Of a stretch of DNA of 64,000 nt, positions 9,629-20,187 are shown one piece after another. Under the pieces are notes generated by a model. The model saw only the letters and a program-made list of their open reading frames with translations. It searched no databases and was not told the DNA's origin. The stretch's first letter is position 1. Each line of letters opens with the position of its first letter. Origin of the DNA: an uncultured Muriicola sp. (GTDB lineage: Bacteria > Bacteroidota > Bacteroidia > Flavobacteriales > Flavobacteriaceae); contig NZ_CAMYKH010000017.1 in NCBI RefSeq assembly GCF_947258935.1, positions 18,233 to 82,232 on the forward strand, given 5' to 3'. Position numbers and translations under genes: made by a program.

Positions 9629-12463
9629 TCATCCTACTATATTGACAATCTTACCGGGGACCACAATGATCTTCTTTGGAGTCCGACCTGCTAATTGCGC
9701 CTTTGTCTTTTCGTGGTTAAGCACTTGCACTTCTATTTCATCTTTGGAAAGGTCTAACGGCAATGTGAGTGTAAATCGCATCTTACCATTAAAAGATATT
9801 GGATACTCCTTGTTATTCTCCACAAGGTATTTTTCCTCGAACTTAGGGTAGGCTGCAACACTTACAGAGGTAGTATGTCCTGCCTTTTCCCACAATTCTT
9901 CTGCCAGATGAGGGGCGTAAGGAGCTATAAGTATGGTTAAGGACTCCAATATGCTTCTACTGTAACATTTTTGAGCAGATAGTTCATTGACACAGATCAT
10001 AAAGGTTGCTACTGAGGTGTTAAACGAAAAGTTTTCAATATCCTCGTTTACTTTCTTAATGGTTTTATGAAGGGTCTTTAGTGACTCTGCTTTAGGTTCT
10101 TCATCGGACAGAAGAAAAAGTCCATCTTTCTCTGAATGGTACAAACGCCACATCTTTTTTAGGAAAGAATACACCCCGGTGATCCCTGCGGTATTCCATG
10201 GCTTAGATTGCTCTAAGGGCCCCAGAAACATTTCGTATAACCGCAAGGCATCTGCGCCATATTCTTCACAGATTGCATCGGGATTTACAACATTGTATTT
10301 AGACTTCGACATTTTTTCTACTTCCCGTCCTACATAAAAAGAACCATCTTCAAGAACAAAATCTGCCTCTTTGAATTCGGGACGCCAGGCTTTAAAGGCT
10401 TCTATGTCTAGCTCATCCGAGGAGTTCACCAAAGATACATCGGCATGGATAGGATCTACGCGTTTGTCTTTTGTCAATCCCTTTGAAAGCAACTTATTGG
10501 TTCCCTCTTCTCTATACACAAATGCACTGGTACCCAGGATCATTCCCTGATTAATGAGTTTCCTGGCATATTCTTCCTTGGTTACCCAGCCCATATCGAA
10601 CATAAACTTTTGCCAGAACCTGGAATACAATAGGTGACCAGTTGCGTGCTCAATTCCACCTATATATAGATCAACATCTTGCCAATAGCCAATGGCCTCC
10701 TTTGAAAAAATAGCCTCGGTATTCCCCGGATCCATATATCTGTTGAAGTATTGAGAACTCCCGGCCCAACCCGGCATAGTATTTAACTCTAATGGGAAAA
10801 CTTCTTTATGATCTATGCGGTCATTGGAGACTACTTTCTCTGTCTTACTGCACCAGGCCCAATGGACGGCATTCCCCAAGGGGGGCTCACCTGTTTCGGT
10901 TGGTAAATATTTCTCCACCTCAGGCAAGGTTAAAGGCAGCTTGTCTTCAGGGATCATCTTTGGCACATCGTTTACATAGTATACGGGAAATGGCTCTCCC
11001 CAGTATCGTTGCCTGCTAAACACGGCATCTCGCAGTCTGTAGTTTACTTTTCCTTTTCCAATCCCTTTCTTTTCCAACTCCTCTATTACTCTTTTTGAAG
11101 CTTCCTTGTAGGGAAGCCCGTTTAAAAAATCGGAATTAGCAATAATAGTCTGCTCCTTATCCGCAAATGCTTCTTCAGAAATATCTATCCCTTCAAAAAT
11201 GTTTGGAATGGGAATATTAAAGTGCTTAGCAAAATCATAATCGCGTTGATCCCCGCATGGAACTGACATTACCGCCCCTGAACCATATCCGGCCAGGACA
11301 TAGTCTCCTATCCATATTGGAATTTTTTTCTGCGTAAAAGGATGAAGCGCATAGGCCCCGGTAAATACACCACTTACAGTTTTTACATCGGCCATACGGT
11401 CGCGTTCTGAGCGCTTAGAAGTCTTAAGCACATAGCTATTTACAGCTTTTTTCTGTTCTTGGGTGGTGATCTTATCTACCAGTTCATGCTCCGGTGCAAG
11501 AGTCATAAAACTCACTCCAAACAAAGTGTCGGGTCTGGTTGTAAATACCTCTATCGGATAGGAGGAATTGTTCTCTGAAGAAGGTGCCGTAAAAAAAGTA
11601 AGAGATGCCCCTACAGAGCGGCCAATCCAATTGGTTTGAGCATCTTTCAATGGTTGTGGCCAGTCAATAGTGTTCAACCCATCTAATAATCGTTGTGCGT
11701 AAGCCGTGATCCGCATACTCCATTGCGTCATTTTCTTTCGAACAACAGGATGACCACCACGCTCTGATACTCCATTTATGATCTCATCATTCGCCAATAC
11801 AGTTCCCAGAGCGGGACACCAATTAACCTCTGTATCTGCCAGATAGGTAAGTCGATATTTTAAAAGTAGCTTTTGTTGTTCACTTTGGCCTAATGCATTC
11901 CATTCTTCAGCAGATATTATTGGTGTTTCCTCATCACAAACCGCATTGATCCCTGCGTTTCCATCAGATTGTAACCTTTCTTCCAGATCTGATATTGATT
12001 CTGCTTTGTTAGTGTCTATGTTATACCAGGAGTTGAATAATTGAATAAAGATCCATTGGGTCCATTTGTAATAAGCCGGATCTGAAGTGCGCACTTCCCG
12101 ACTCCAGTCGAATGAAAATCCCAATTTATCTAATTGCTCTCTATACCTTTTAATATTAGTTTCGGTCGTAAGGGCAGGATGCTGACCAGTTTGAATAGCA
12201 TATTGTTCAGCAGGCAATCCAAACGAATCATATCCCATAGGATGGAGCACATTAAAGCCTTTATGCCTTTTGTAGCGCGCATATATATCGCTAGCGATAT
12301 AGCCAAGCGGGTGGCCCACATGCAATCCTGCCCCTGACGGATACGGAAACATATCCAGGACATAGAACTTTTCCTTATCCGATTGATTGGTTGCCTTAAA
12401 AGTCTGGTTCTTGGCCCAATAATGCTGCCATTTATCCTCGATTCTCCTAAAATCGTAGCTCAT
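9629..12463 (-). CDS. leuS: Leucine--tRNA ligase
   Basis: DMFPYPSGAGLHVGHPLGYIASD (HIGH region), KMSKSKYNVVNPD (KMSKS). Confidence 0.98.
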   Translation of the reverse strand: MSYDFRRIEDKWQHYWAKNQTFKATNQSDKEKFYVLDMFPYPSGAGLHVGHPLGYIASDIYARYKRHKGFNVLHPMGYDSFGLPAEQYAIQTGQHPALTTETNIKRYREQLDKLGFSFDWSREVRTSDPAYYKWTQWIFIQLFNSWYNIDTNKAESISDLEERLQSDGNAGINAVCDEETPIISAEEWNALGQSEQQKLLLKYRLTYLADTEVNWCPALGTVLANDEIINGVSERGGHPVVRKKMTQWSMRITAYAQRLLDGLNTIDWPQPLKDAQTNWIGRSVGASLTFFTAPSSENNSSYPIEVFTTRPDTLFGVSFMTLAPEHELVDKITTQEQKKAVNSYVLKTSKRSERDRMADVKTVSGVFTGAYALHPFTQKKIPIWIGDYVLAGYGSGAVMSVPCGDQRDYDFAKHFNIPIPNIFEGIDISEEAFADKEQTIIANSDFLNGLPYKEASKRVIEELEKKGIGKGKVNYRLRDAVFSRQRYWGEPFPVYYVNDVPKMIPEDKLPLTLPEVEKYLPTETGEPPLGNAVHWAWCSKTEKVVSNDRIDHKEVFPLELNTMPGWAGSSQYFNRYMDPGNTEAIFSKEAIGYWQDVDLYIGGIEHATGHLLYSRFWQKFMFDMGWVTKEEYARKLINQGMILGTSAFVYREEGTNKLLSKGLTKDKRVDPIHADVSLVNSSDELDIEAFKAWRPEFKEADFVLEDGSFYVGREVEKMSKSKYNVVNPDAICEEYGADALRLYEMFLGPLEQSKPWNTAGITGVYSFLKKMWRLYHSEKDGLFLLSDEEPKAESLKTLHKTIKKVNEDIENFSFNTSVATFMICVNELSAQKCYSRSILESLTILIAPYAPHLAEELWEKAGHTTSVSVAAYPKFEEKYLVENNKEYPISFNGKMRFTLTLPLDLSKDEIEVQVLNHEKTKAQLAGRTPKKIIVVPGKIVNIVG

Positions 12464-12612
12464 CTTTATGTCTTTCTCATTCTATAGCGGCAAAAATAGG
12501 CGTAATCCCTGAAACGGGAAAGCCAATACTTCGAACAATAGTGCGTTTAAATAAAAGGCAGTGCTAAAACAGCGCTACAATGAATCTTAAAATTATATAT
12601 TTAGCCCTCGAA

Positions 12613-14490
12613 ATGAGAATTTTTAAAGCTATTGTTATAATTATCGCCTGTAATTTTACCCAACCACTTTTTGCTCAATTGGGTTTTTGTGCTGGTAATT
12701 CCGGGAGTCCAATATTTTCCGAAGATTTTGGAACGGGCACTGCAAATGGCCCGGCATTGCCGGCAGGCACCACCACCTATACCTATGTAAATGGCGCCCC
12801 GAATGATGGTAGTTATACCATTACGAGCAGCACGGCAGGTTATTTCGATTGGTTTAATATACAAGATCATACCCCGGATGACATAAGCGGTAAAGCGTTT
12901 ATCGTAAATGCAAGTTTTACCCCAGGAGAGTTTTATAGAAGAACTATTACCGGTCTATGTGAGAACACCTCCTACGAATTCTCATCCTGGCTTTTGAACC
13001 TACATCCCAGATCTGGTGCCGGATGCCCGGGAAATGGTATTCCTGTTAATGTAAAATTTCAAATTTTAGATAGTACAGGAACAAACATACTAGCGGAAGG
13101 TGATACAGGAGATATAGAGGACAAGACCACTGCGGAATGGGGACAGTATGCCTTGTTGTTTACAACGGTGCCTGGCCAGACGTCTGTAATCTTGAAAATG
13201 ATCAATAACGGCAGCGGCGGATGTGGAAATGACCTGGCTATAGACGATATTGTATTTAGGTCCTGTGGAGATCTGATAACACTTTCTGATACTACAAACG
13301 AGACATCCATTTATGCCTGTGAAGATGACGGCCCGGTAAGCACTACAATTAATGCCACTCCAGATTTCAGCATTTTTACTACTCATTTCTATCAATGGCA
13401 GGAAAGTACAGATGCCATAAATTGGACCGATATTCCCGGGGAAACAACAGACACTTACACCACACCACTTGTCAATACTGATAGCTACTATAGGGTAAAG
13501 GTTTCGGAAGACCTCATAAATATTTCCAACGACCTCTGCAATGTTATTTCCGAAGTTTTTGAAATCATATTAGTGCCAACACCCAATCCCCCAAATAACA
13601 TTGGGGATGTACGTATTTGTGAAAATATAGAAAATGGGATCCTTACTGTCAGGGTACCGCCCGGAATAATTGTAAACTGGTATGATGCTCCCACAGGAGG
13701 TACATTGCTGGAGTCTAATAATTCATCGTATACTACAGACACAGCCGGTACTTATTATGCAGAGGCGGTCCCAACTCTAGCTATTTGTCCTTCCGATACA
13801 AGAACTCCGGTTACACTAGAATTTTATCCTTTGCCGGTAGTAACTGATGAGGAATTGTTTTTTTGTGAAAATACCAACATTACGTTGGAAGCGAAGGTCA
13901 CAGGTGTAAATTATGAATGGAATACAGGAGAAACCACCGCAAACATCACTGTTTCTCAACCAGGAACCTATACAGTGGAGGTTACAGATCCCAGGGGATG
14001 TTCAAATATCAAAACCATTCTTCTAAATCAGATCGATCTGCCGGTCATTGATGAGGTTATTTCAACTGATCTTGATATCTCGATCTCAACACTTAATGAA
14101 GGTGAGTTTGAGTTTTCATTAGACGGAGTTAATTTTCAGGACGACCCGATATTTTTTGATATTCCCGGTGGTGTTTATACGATTTCTTTAAGAAATAATT
14201 CGAGTTGCGGAATTGTTACCCAAGAATACTTTCATCTGGTGGTCCCTAAATTTTTTACGCCCAACGGGGATAATATCAATGATGTTTTCAAAATTGATGG
14301 CATTGATTCCACTCCTGATTACGAAATCAACTTATATGATCGGTATGGTAAACTGCTAAAAAGCTCTTACAATGCGCCTTTACAATGGGATGGAAGGTAC
14401 AATAACCGAGAGCTTCCTTCCGGTGATTATTGGTATTCAATAAGGATAGAAGACAAAGTAATCAAAGGACACGTTTCCTTAAAAAGATAA
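12613..14490 (+). CDS. Secreted surface protein with Ig-like repeats and gliding motility-associated C-terminal (T9SS type B) domain
   Basis: Signal peptide MRIFKAIVIIIACNFTQPLFAQ; C-terminus VPKFFTPNGDNINDVFKIDGI...YDRYGKLLKSS...WDGRYNNRELPSGDYWYSIRI. The ORF extends upstream to 12580. Confidence 0.88.
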   Translation: MRIFKAIVIIIACNFTQPLFAQLGFCAGNSGSPIFSEDFGTGTANGPALPAGTTTYTYVNGAPNDGSYTITSSTAGYFDWFNIQDHTPDDISGKAFIVNASFTPGEFYRRTITGLCENTSYEFSSWLLNLHPRSGAGCPGNGIPVNVKFQILDSTGTNILAEGDTGDIEDKTTAEWGQYALLFTTVPGQTSVILKMINNGSGGCGNDLAIDDIVFRSCGDLITLSDTTNETSIYACEDDGPVSTTINATPDFSIFTTHFYQWQESTDAINWTDIPGETTDTYTTPLVNTDSYYRVKVSEDLINISNDLCNVISEVFEIILVPTPNPPNNIGDVRICENIENGILTVRVPPGIIVNWYDAPTGGTLLESNNSSYTTDTAGTYYAEAVPTLAICPSDTRTPVTLEFYPLPVVTDEELFFCENTNITLEAKVTGVNYEWNTGETTANITVSQPGTYTVEVTDPRGCSNIKTILLNQIDLPVIDEVISTDLDISISTLNEGEFEFSLDGVNFQDDPIFFDIPGGVYTISLRNNSSCGIVTQEYFHLVVPKFFTPNGDNINDVFKIDGIDSTPDYEINLYDRYGKLLKSSYNAPLQWDGRYNNRELPSGDYWYSIRIEDKVIKGHVSLKR

Positions 14491-14589
14491 GTTGGAGTTC
14501 CGCACTCTAACACTAACATAAAATAATAGTAATCTCCTCAACATAAGGTTCATCATACTTTAGTATTTTTACGCTATTAAAAGCCTACC

Positions 14590-15468
14590 ATGAGTACATC
14601 TTTTGAACGCTATCAAAAAAGGAAATTGATTTCTTCTTATTTCTCTGTGGTGCTAAGTATTGGACTGGTTCTTTTTCTTCTTGGTGTATTGGGACTCTTA
14701 GTCCTTAATACAAAAAAACTGGCAGATCATTTTAAGGAACAAATTACGTTATCGGTCTTTTTAAAAGACAATGCCAAACAAGTGGAGATAGATCAGCTTC
14801 AAAAAAGTCTGGTGTTGGCGCCCTATACAAAAACAGCCACCTATGTTTCCAAAGAGGAGGCCGCGGAACAGCACAGTGATGAAATAGGAGAGAATTTTAT
14901 AGATTTTTTGGGATATAATCCTCTTAAGAATTCAATAGACGTTCAGTTAAAAGCTGAATTTGTTTCTACAGATCAGATCGCCTCTATTGCCGAAGAAATT
15001 TCAACAAAGGGCTATGTTGAGGAAGTGAGCTATGACAAACCTTTAATTGCGCTACTCACAGACAATGTTAAAAAGATCTCTTTTTGGATACTGATAGTAT
15101 GTGCCATTTTTACATTTATCGCAGTACTATTAATTAACAGTTCTATTCGTCTTTCTATATACTCCAAACGATTTATTATTAAAACCATGCAAATGGTAGG
15201 GGCAACCAAGACTTTTATTAGAAGGCCTTTTCTCTGGACCAACATTAAATTGGGAATGTTAGGGGCCTTATTGGCATTACTGGTTCTGGGAGGGCTTTTG
15301 TACTATATGGATTTAAATTTTCCGGAACTCAATCTTTTTGCCGATCTGTGGTTCCTTGGGGGGTTGTTCTTAGGGGTTTTCATCCTGGGTGTATTGATCT
15401 CCCTGTTGAGTACCTTTTTTGCGACCCAACGATTCTTAAATCTAAGAACAGACGATTTATATTATTAA
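14590..15468 (+). CDS. ftsX: Cell division protein FtsX (permease-like)
   Basis: ~292 aa with N-terminal TM, periplasmic domain and three C-terminal TMs; adjacent to DUF3098 and uppP as in Flavobacteriia. Confidence 0.88.
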   Translation: MSTSFERYQKRKLISSYFSVVLSIGLVLFLLGVLGLLVLNTKKLADHFKEQITLSVFLKDNAKQVEIDQLQKSLVLAPYTKTATYVSKEEAAEQHSDEIGENFIDFLGYNPLKNSIDVQLKAEFVSTDQIASIAEEISTKGYVEEVSYDKPLIALLTDNVKKISFWILIVCAIFTFIAVLLINSSIRLSIYSKRFIIKTMQMVGATKTFIRRPFLWTNIKLGMLGALLALLVLGGLLYYMDLNFPELNLFADLWFLGGLFLGVFILGVLISLLSTFFATQRFLNLRTDDLYY

Positions 15469-15478
15469 CTTTGCAGCC

Positions 15479-15742
15479 ATGGGTAAGAAGCAAAAGAATC
15501 AACAGGAAAGCAATAGAAAGGAGTTTATCTTTCAAAAAAAGAATTATCTGTTTATGTTCATAGGCATTGCCTGCATGGCCCTGGGCTTTATTTTGATGAG
15601 TGGGGGAGGAAGTGATGATCCCACTGTTTTTAATCCCGACATCTACAGTTTTAGAAGGATACGTCTGGCGCCTACCCTGGTACTACTCGGTTTAGGGTTG
15701 GAAGTATATGCTATCCTGTTAAACCCTCATAAGAAAAAATAA
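15479..15742 (+). CDS. DUF3098 family small membrane protein
   Basis: FIGIACMALGFILMSGGGSDDPTVFNPDIYSFRRIRLAPTLVLLGLGLEVYAI. Confidence 0.9.
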   Translation: MGKKQKNQQESNRKEFIFQKKNYLFMFIGIACMALGFILMSGGGSDDPTVFNPDIYSFRRIRLAPTLVLLGLGLEVYAILLNPHKKK

Positions 15743-16537
15743 TTGGAAATCATTGACGCCATCATTCTTGGCATTGTTCAGGGGTTAACGGAATTTCTTC
15801 CTGTTTCATCCAGCGGACATTTAGAATTGGGAAAGGCCATTCTAGGAGATGCTTCCATTCCGGAAGACAGTCTTCTGTTTACGGTGGTTCTGCACTTTGC
15901 TACTGCTCTCAGCACTTTAGTGGTCTTCAGAGCCGATGTATTGGAGATATTAAAAGGATTATTCAGTTTTAAATGGAATGAAGAGACCCAGTTTTCTCTT
16001 AAAATCATTCTTTCAATGTTCCCTGCTGCTTTAGTGGGCTTGTTTTTTGAAGAAAGACTAGAAGGGCTTTTTGGTGAGAATGTTCTGCTTGTTGGTTATA
16101 TGCTTATGATAACGGCACTGCTATTATATCTGGCAGACAGAGCTAAAGAAACCGAGAAAAAAGTTACTTTTTTGAATGCTTTTATTATTGGAGTTTCACA
16201 GGCCATTGCAATTTTACCCGGGATCTCCCGAAGTGGAGCTACCATCTCAACATCGGTGCTCCTTGGAATAGACAAATCAAAAGCAGCCCGATTTTCATTC
16301 CTTATGGTCGTACCCCTAATTCTTGGTAAAATGGCAAAAGATCTTTATGGGGGGCAAATAGATTTTCAAAGTGCCCAAATAGCAAGTTTAGGAGCCGGAT
16401 TTATAGCGGCATTTATAGCCGGACTCTTTGCCTGTACCTGGATGATCCAATTGGTAAGACAAAGCAAATTGCAGTATTTTGCTATTTATTGCTTCCTGGT
16501 AGGCCTTATTGCCATCGGTTTTGGCCTTTGGAATTAA
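15743..16537 (+). CDS. uppP: Undecaprenyl-diphosphatase (TTG start)
   Basis: GIVQGLTEFLPVSSSGHLELG and LPGISRSGATIS motifs. Confidence 0.96.
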   Translation: MEIIDAIILGIVQGLTEFLPVSSSGHLELGKAILGDASIPEDSLLFTVVLHFATALSTLVVFRADVLEILKGLFSFKWNEETQFSLKIILSMFPAALVGLFFEERLEGLFGENVLLVGYMLMITALLLYLADRAKETEKKVTFLNAFIIGVSQAIAILPGISRSGATISTSVLLGIDKSKAARFSFLMVVPLILGKMAKDLYGGQIDFQSAQIASLGAGFIAAFIAGLFACTWMIQLVRQSKLQYFAIYCFLVGLIAIGFGLWN

Positions 16538-16546
16538 CATTTTTAT

Positions 16547-17260
16547 ATGCAAGCCTCGGTTGAATCCATATCTAAAGATGAGTTCCTGGAAGGGCAAGTA
16601 TTGCTCATTGACAAACCCTTGGGCTGGACATCCTTCCAAGCGGTAAATTCCGTAAAATGGACGATCAGGAAAAAGTTTCAGCTTAAAAAAATTAAAATTG
16701 GGCATGCGGGCACTCTAGATCCGCTAGCTACGGGTTTATTGGTGGTGTGTACAGGAAAGTTCACGAAGAAGATCGCAGAGTTACAAGGGCAATTAAAAGA
16801 GTATACCGGTACCATGACACTTGGTGCAACCACTCCATCCTATGACCTAGAGACGGAAGTGCAAGAATTTGCTAACACGGATGGTCTAAATAAACAGGAA
16901 ATCCTCCAAACAACCGCCCAGTTTACAGGTATAATTCAACAAAAACCACCACTATTCTCCGCCTTAAAAAAAGATGGAAAAAGATTGTACGAATATGCCC
17001 GGGAAGGGAAGGAAGTTGAAATACCATCCCGTTCTGTCGAAATTTTGGTTTTTGAGATTACGGGCGTTAAAATGCCGAATGTACACTTCCGAGTTGTATG
17101 CAGCAAAGGCACTTATATGCGATCACTGGCCCACGATTTTGGAAAGGCATTGGGAGTTGGGGCACATCTTTCGGCCTTAAGAAGAACCAAAATAGGGGAC
17201 TATTACGTAGATAATGCAGTAGATCCTACTATTTTCAGAGAACTCTTATTAAAAGAGTAA
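16547..17260 (+). CDS. truB: tRNA pseudouridine(55) synthase
   Basis: LIDKPLGWTSFQAV...KIGHAGTLDPLATGLLVV. Confidence 0.97.
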   Translation: MQASVESISKDEFLEGQVLLIDKPLGWTSFQAVNSVKWTIRKKFQLKKIKIGHAGTLDPLATGLLVVCTGKFTKKIAELQGQLKEYTGTMTLGATTPSYDLETEVQEFANTDGLNKQEILQTTAQFTGIIQQKPPLFSALKKDGKRLYEYAREGKEVEIPSRSVEILVFEITGVKMPNVHFRVVCSKGTYMRSLAHDFGKALGVGAHLSALRRTKIGDYYVDNAVDPTIFRELLLKE

Positions 17261-17303
17261 GCTGTACTTTTTGTATTTTTAGTAACCTGCTTAGAACTTT
17301 TTT

Positions 17304-18065
17304 ATGAAAAAAGTATCAGATCTTTTCCATGGGTTAATGAATTTGAATAGAAATCAGCTTTCTTTTATCATTACCTTTTTTTCCCTTTCCCTGATGATCT
17401 TGCTGCTTTACAATCTACATCTGGGAGCAGAGCAAGAGGATGAATATGTAATAGAAATGAGTCTGGCCGATGAAGATTTGCAGGCACTTTTGGAAGAAGA
17501 AGAGAAAAGGGCCGAAGAATTGGCCAATGCAGATCCTATAAAAAGTAGCCAGGCCGTCAATGAAACTGCTAAACCTAGTATCGGTAGCCCTGAGCCTTTA
17601 AAAACGCTGGAAGAGCTTATGGAAGAGCATAATATTAATCCGGAAGACAATTCCATGGAAGACATTATAAATGCCGATCCCGAATTTGCAGCTGCTTTAA
17701 AGGAAATGGCCAAAATAAGGGAAGAGCGCAAACAGGAGTTAGGTGAAAAAGAAGCTGAGAAAAAAGAATTCACAGATTACCTGGCAAACAAACGCACTCG
17801 TATTACCTATTCTTTGATAGATAGAAGGAATTTTGAACTTCCTCCTCCCATCTATACCTGTCTGGAAGGCGGAACAGTAGTGATCAACATTAAGGTAGAT
17901 AAGTTTGGCTATGTTACGGATGCCGAATTTAATTCCACCAGCTCTAACACTTCTAACGGGTGTCTGGTTGAAAATGCCATAGAATATGCGCTTAAAGCCA
18001 GATTTAACTCCTCCACAAAGATCTCGCAAATAGGGACAATCACCTATCTATTTCAGAGCAAGTAG
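17304..18065 (+). CDS. Single-TM, charged-linker protein resembling a TonB-type energy transducer
   Basis: One N-terminal TM, long Glu/Lys-rich linker, C-terminal GGTVVINIKVDKFGYVTDAEFN...A.FNSS TonB-C-like domain. Confidence 0.6.
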   Translation: MKKVSDLFHGLMNLNRNQLSFIITFFSLSLMILLLYNLHLGAEQEDEYVIEMSLADEDLQALLEEEEKRAEELANADPIKSSQAVNETAKPSIGSPEPLKTLEELMEEHNINPEDNSMEDIINADPEFAAALKEMAKIREERKQELGEKEAEKKEFTDYLANKRTRITYSLIDRRNFELPPPIYTCLEGGTVVINIKVDKFGYVTDAEFNSTSSNTSNGCLVENAIEYALKARFNSSTKISQIGTITYLFQSK

Positions 18066-18674
18066 CTTTTGAAAGTCGTTTAGGATATTTTGTCCTTTAT
18101 CCTTATTGAACCATTGTTGTAGTTCTTCCTTAAATTCCGGAGATAAGGCTCCATGTTTTTGTCTGTACTCATTAGCCATTATGGTAGCTTTTGTAGGTAG
18201 CGGACCCCAGGTTCCCAAAACTTCTGAAGTCTCTTGATCTATCACGATCAATTTAGGGATCGCCATTTTCTCATTGGTAAGAAATGCATCCATCAATTTT
18301 GGATGTTCATTGCGAAGTACGATCTTAAGATCTATTCGATCGTTGTAGGAGGCAATCTTATTCATCACAGGAAGTGAAGGAGCGGAATCACCGCACCAAC
18401 TTTCAGTGATGACCAACCAGTATACTTTTTGTTGATAGTCTGTTAGCTGCTTTACGACCTCTTCCAATATTTTCAATGTTTTATCCCAGCGGCGCATTCT
18501 TTTATCGTTCAGCACAGTATAGTGCTTATTGTCTTCGGTTTGTTCCGGTCCGGTGGTGCCATTATTAGCAGCTAGTTTTGAGACCAATTCCCGAAATTGA
18601 GCATAAGACATGGATTTGGAAATGGCCTTATGGATGATATCTTTTGTAGTATGTTCAGTAAGCGTATTGTTCAT
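18048..18674 (-). CDS. Thioredoxin family protein
   Basis: VITESWCGDSAPSLPVMNKI thioredoxin-like region. Confidence 0.8.
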   Translation of the reverse strand: MNNTLTEHTTKDIIHKAISKSMSYAQFRELVSKLAANNGTTGPEQTEDNKHYTVLNDKRMRRWDKTLKILEEVVKQLTDYQQKVYWLVITESWCGDSAPSLPVMNKIASYNDRIDLKIVLRNEHPKLMDAFLTNEKMAIPKLIVIDQETSEVLGTWGPLPTKATIMANEYRQKHGALSPEFKEELQQWFNKDKGQNILNDFQKLLALK

Positions 18675-18781
18675 TATAGTGGTATTAGTACTTTGGAATA
18701 ATTATTCGATTCAATTGTTGACCTGTACTTGGTAGGGTAAAGCATTCTTTCCTTACAATTCTAATGCAAGAATACAGGTAT

Positions 18782-20185
18782 TTACAAATTCTCCGGATTG
18801 ATCGCCAGACTCTTAAAAAGCTTTGCTTTGGCCCCAAAGAACTTGTTTTGAAGCTCGTTTTGTTTAAGCCTGGCATCTATAAGTTTGTTTTCCCTGCTAT
18901 TGATCAGGAACAATGAACTCTCGCCAAAACTAAATTTACGTTCTTCACCGTTAAGCAATATTCCATAATTATTTACAATATCAAAAACTAGTTCATTTTG
19001 CTCTTCATAGGAATCGAGTTCATTGTAGATAGCAAGGATCTTATTAGTAATAGATACGGTAGCACTAGAATATTCATATTCTGCATCGCGCAATTTATAT
19101 TTTGCCAATTTTAACTCCCCCCGCTCCTTCCGCAAGAAGAGAGGAAGACTAATATTAACGCCTCCCTTATAATTTTCTGTCTCCAACGAATTGATCAATT
19201 CCGGCGTCTCTGTCAAAAAATTATATTCCAGATCAATCTTTGGCAACAATTGGTTTGTCTTTAGCCTTCTATCTATGATCAACTGATCTATTTTAAGGCC
19301 CAACGATTGTATTTTTGGATGATTTTCAATGGTAAAGCTATCTAGAGACCGTCCAAGTATCTCCAGGGCAGTATCAATTTCATCTTGCAGAGAAGTGTCA
19401 GGTATTACATTATCCTCTAGTTCTAATGGCACATTATTAGACATCCAAAGGAAATTAGAAAGCTCTAAACTCTTGTTCTGTAGTTGCACTTCAGCCTGGG
19501 TTAAACTTAAGGCCCTGTTCTGATAGGCAATTTTTGCTTCCACAGTATCTATTGCAGCAATGTCGCCAGAAAGTGCCCTTGCCTTCACGCCATTAAAGCG
19601 GATCTCTGCATTGTTCAAAAATTGCCTGTATATCTCCCTGGAATTATAGGCTCTTAACCAGTCAAAATACGCCACTGATGCATTAAAAAGGATTTCATTG
19701 ACCAGAAGGTCCCTGTCTACAACAGATTGCTCTCTGAAGAACTTAGCCTTTCGCAGTGTCGCCATCCTATCATTTGCCAGAAACCCCCTCCCTAGTGAGA
19801 AAGAAACACCTGCGCTATAGAGTCCGTCTTCCGGTAAGGTTTCATCCGGGTTTAGAAATTGGCCATCTGTTTGTTCAAAATTTCCCTTTAATTCAATTCC
19901 GTACCAGGTGGGGATCTTAAAAGTAGCATTCAGCCTATCGTAATATTCTGTCCCTTTAAATTTCTTACGGTCATAGTCAACTTCCACTTTGGGATCAAAA
20001 CCACCTCTTGCCTTCATAAGGTTGGCCTCTCCAATGGCCAGGACCAATTCGGCTTGTTTCGCAATTGGATGGTATTTCTTAACATATCCCAGGTATTCCC
20101 GGAAATTCAGTTTGAGGGTGTCATTCCCCTGACCTGAAAGCGACAGGGATACTAATAAACACAACAATGGAAGATACTTCTTCAT
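18782..20185 (-). CDS. TolC family outer-membrane efflux protein
   Basis: Signal peptide and long coiled-coil architecture; operon with HlyD and ABC transporter. Confidence 0.88.
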   Translation of the reverse strand: MKKYLPLLCLLVSLSLSGQGNDTLKLNFREYLGYVKKYHPIAKQAELVLAIGEANLMKARGGFDPKVEVDYDRKKFKGTEYYDRLNATFKIPTWYGIELKGNFEQTDGQFLNPDETLPEDGLYSAGVSFSLGRGFLANDRMATLRKAKFFREQSVVDRDLLVNEILFNASVAYFDWLRAYNSREIYRQFLNNAEIRFNGVKARALSGDIAAIDTVEAKIAYQNRALSLTQAEVQLQNKSLELSNFLWMSNNVPLELEDNVIPDTSLQDEIDTALEILGRSLDSFTIENHPKIQSLGLKIDQLIIDRRLKTNQLLPKIDLEYNFLTETPELINSLETENYKGGVNISLPLFLRKERGELKLAKYKLRDAEYEYSSATVSITNKILAIYNELDSYEEQNELVFDIVNNYGILLNGEERKFSFGESSLFLINSRENKLIDARLKQNELQNKFFGAKAKLFKSLAINPENL

Positions 20186-20187
20186 AC

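Noticed and set aside
12601-13742. Several minus-strand ORFs (12601-12870, 13059-13310, 13090-13395, 13488-13742)
   Set aside because: All antisense to the T9SS C-terminal domain protein; no motifs.
17408-17773. 121-aa minus strand Ser-rich ORF
   Set aside because: Antisense to the Glu-rich linker of the TonB-like protein; Ser/Phe bias reflects GAA/GAG complements.
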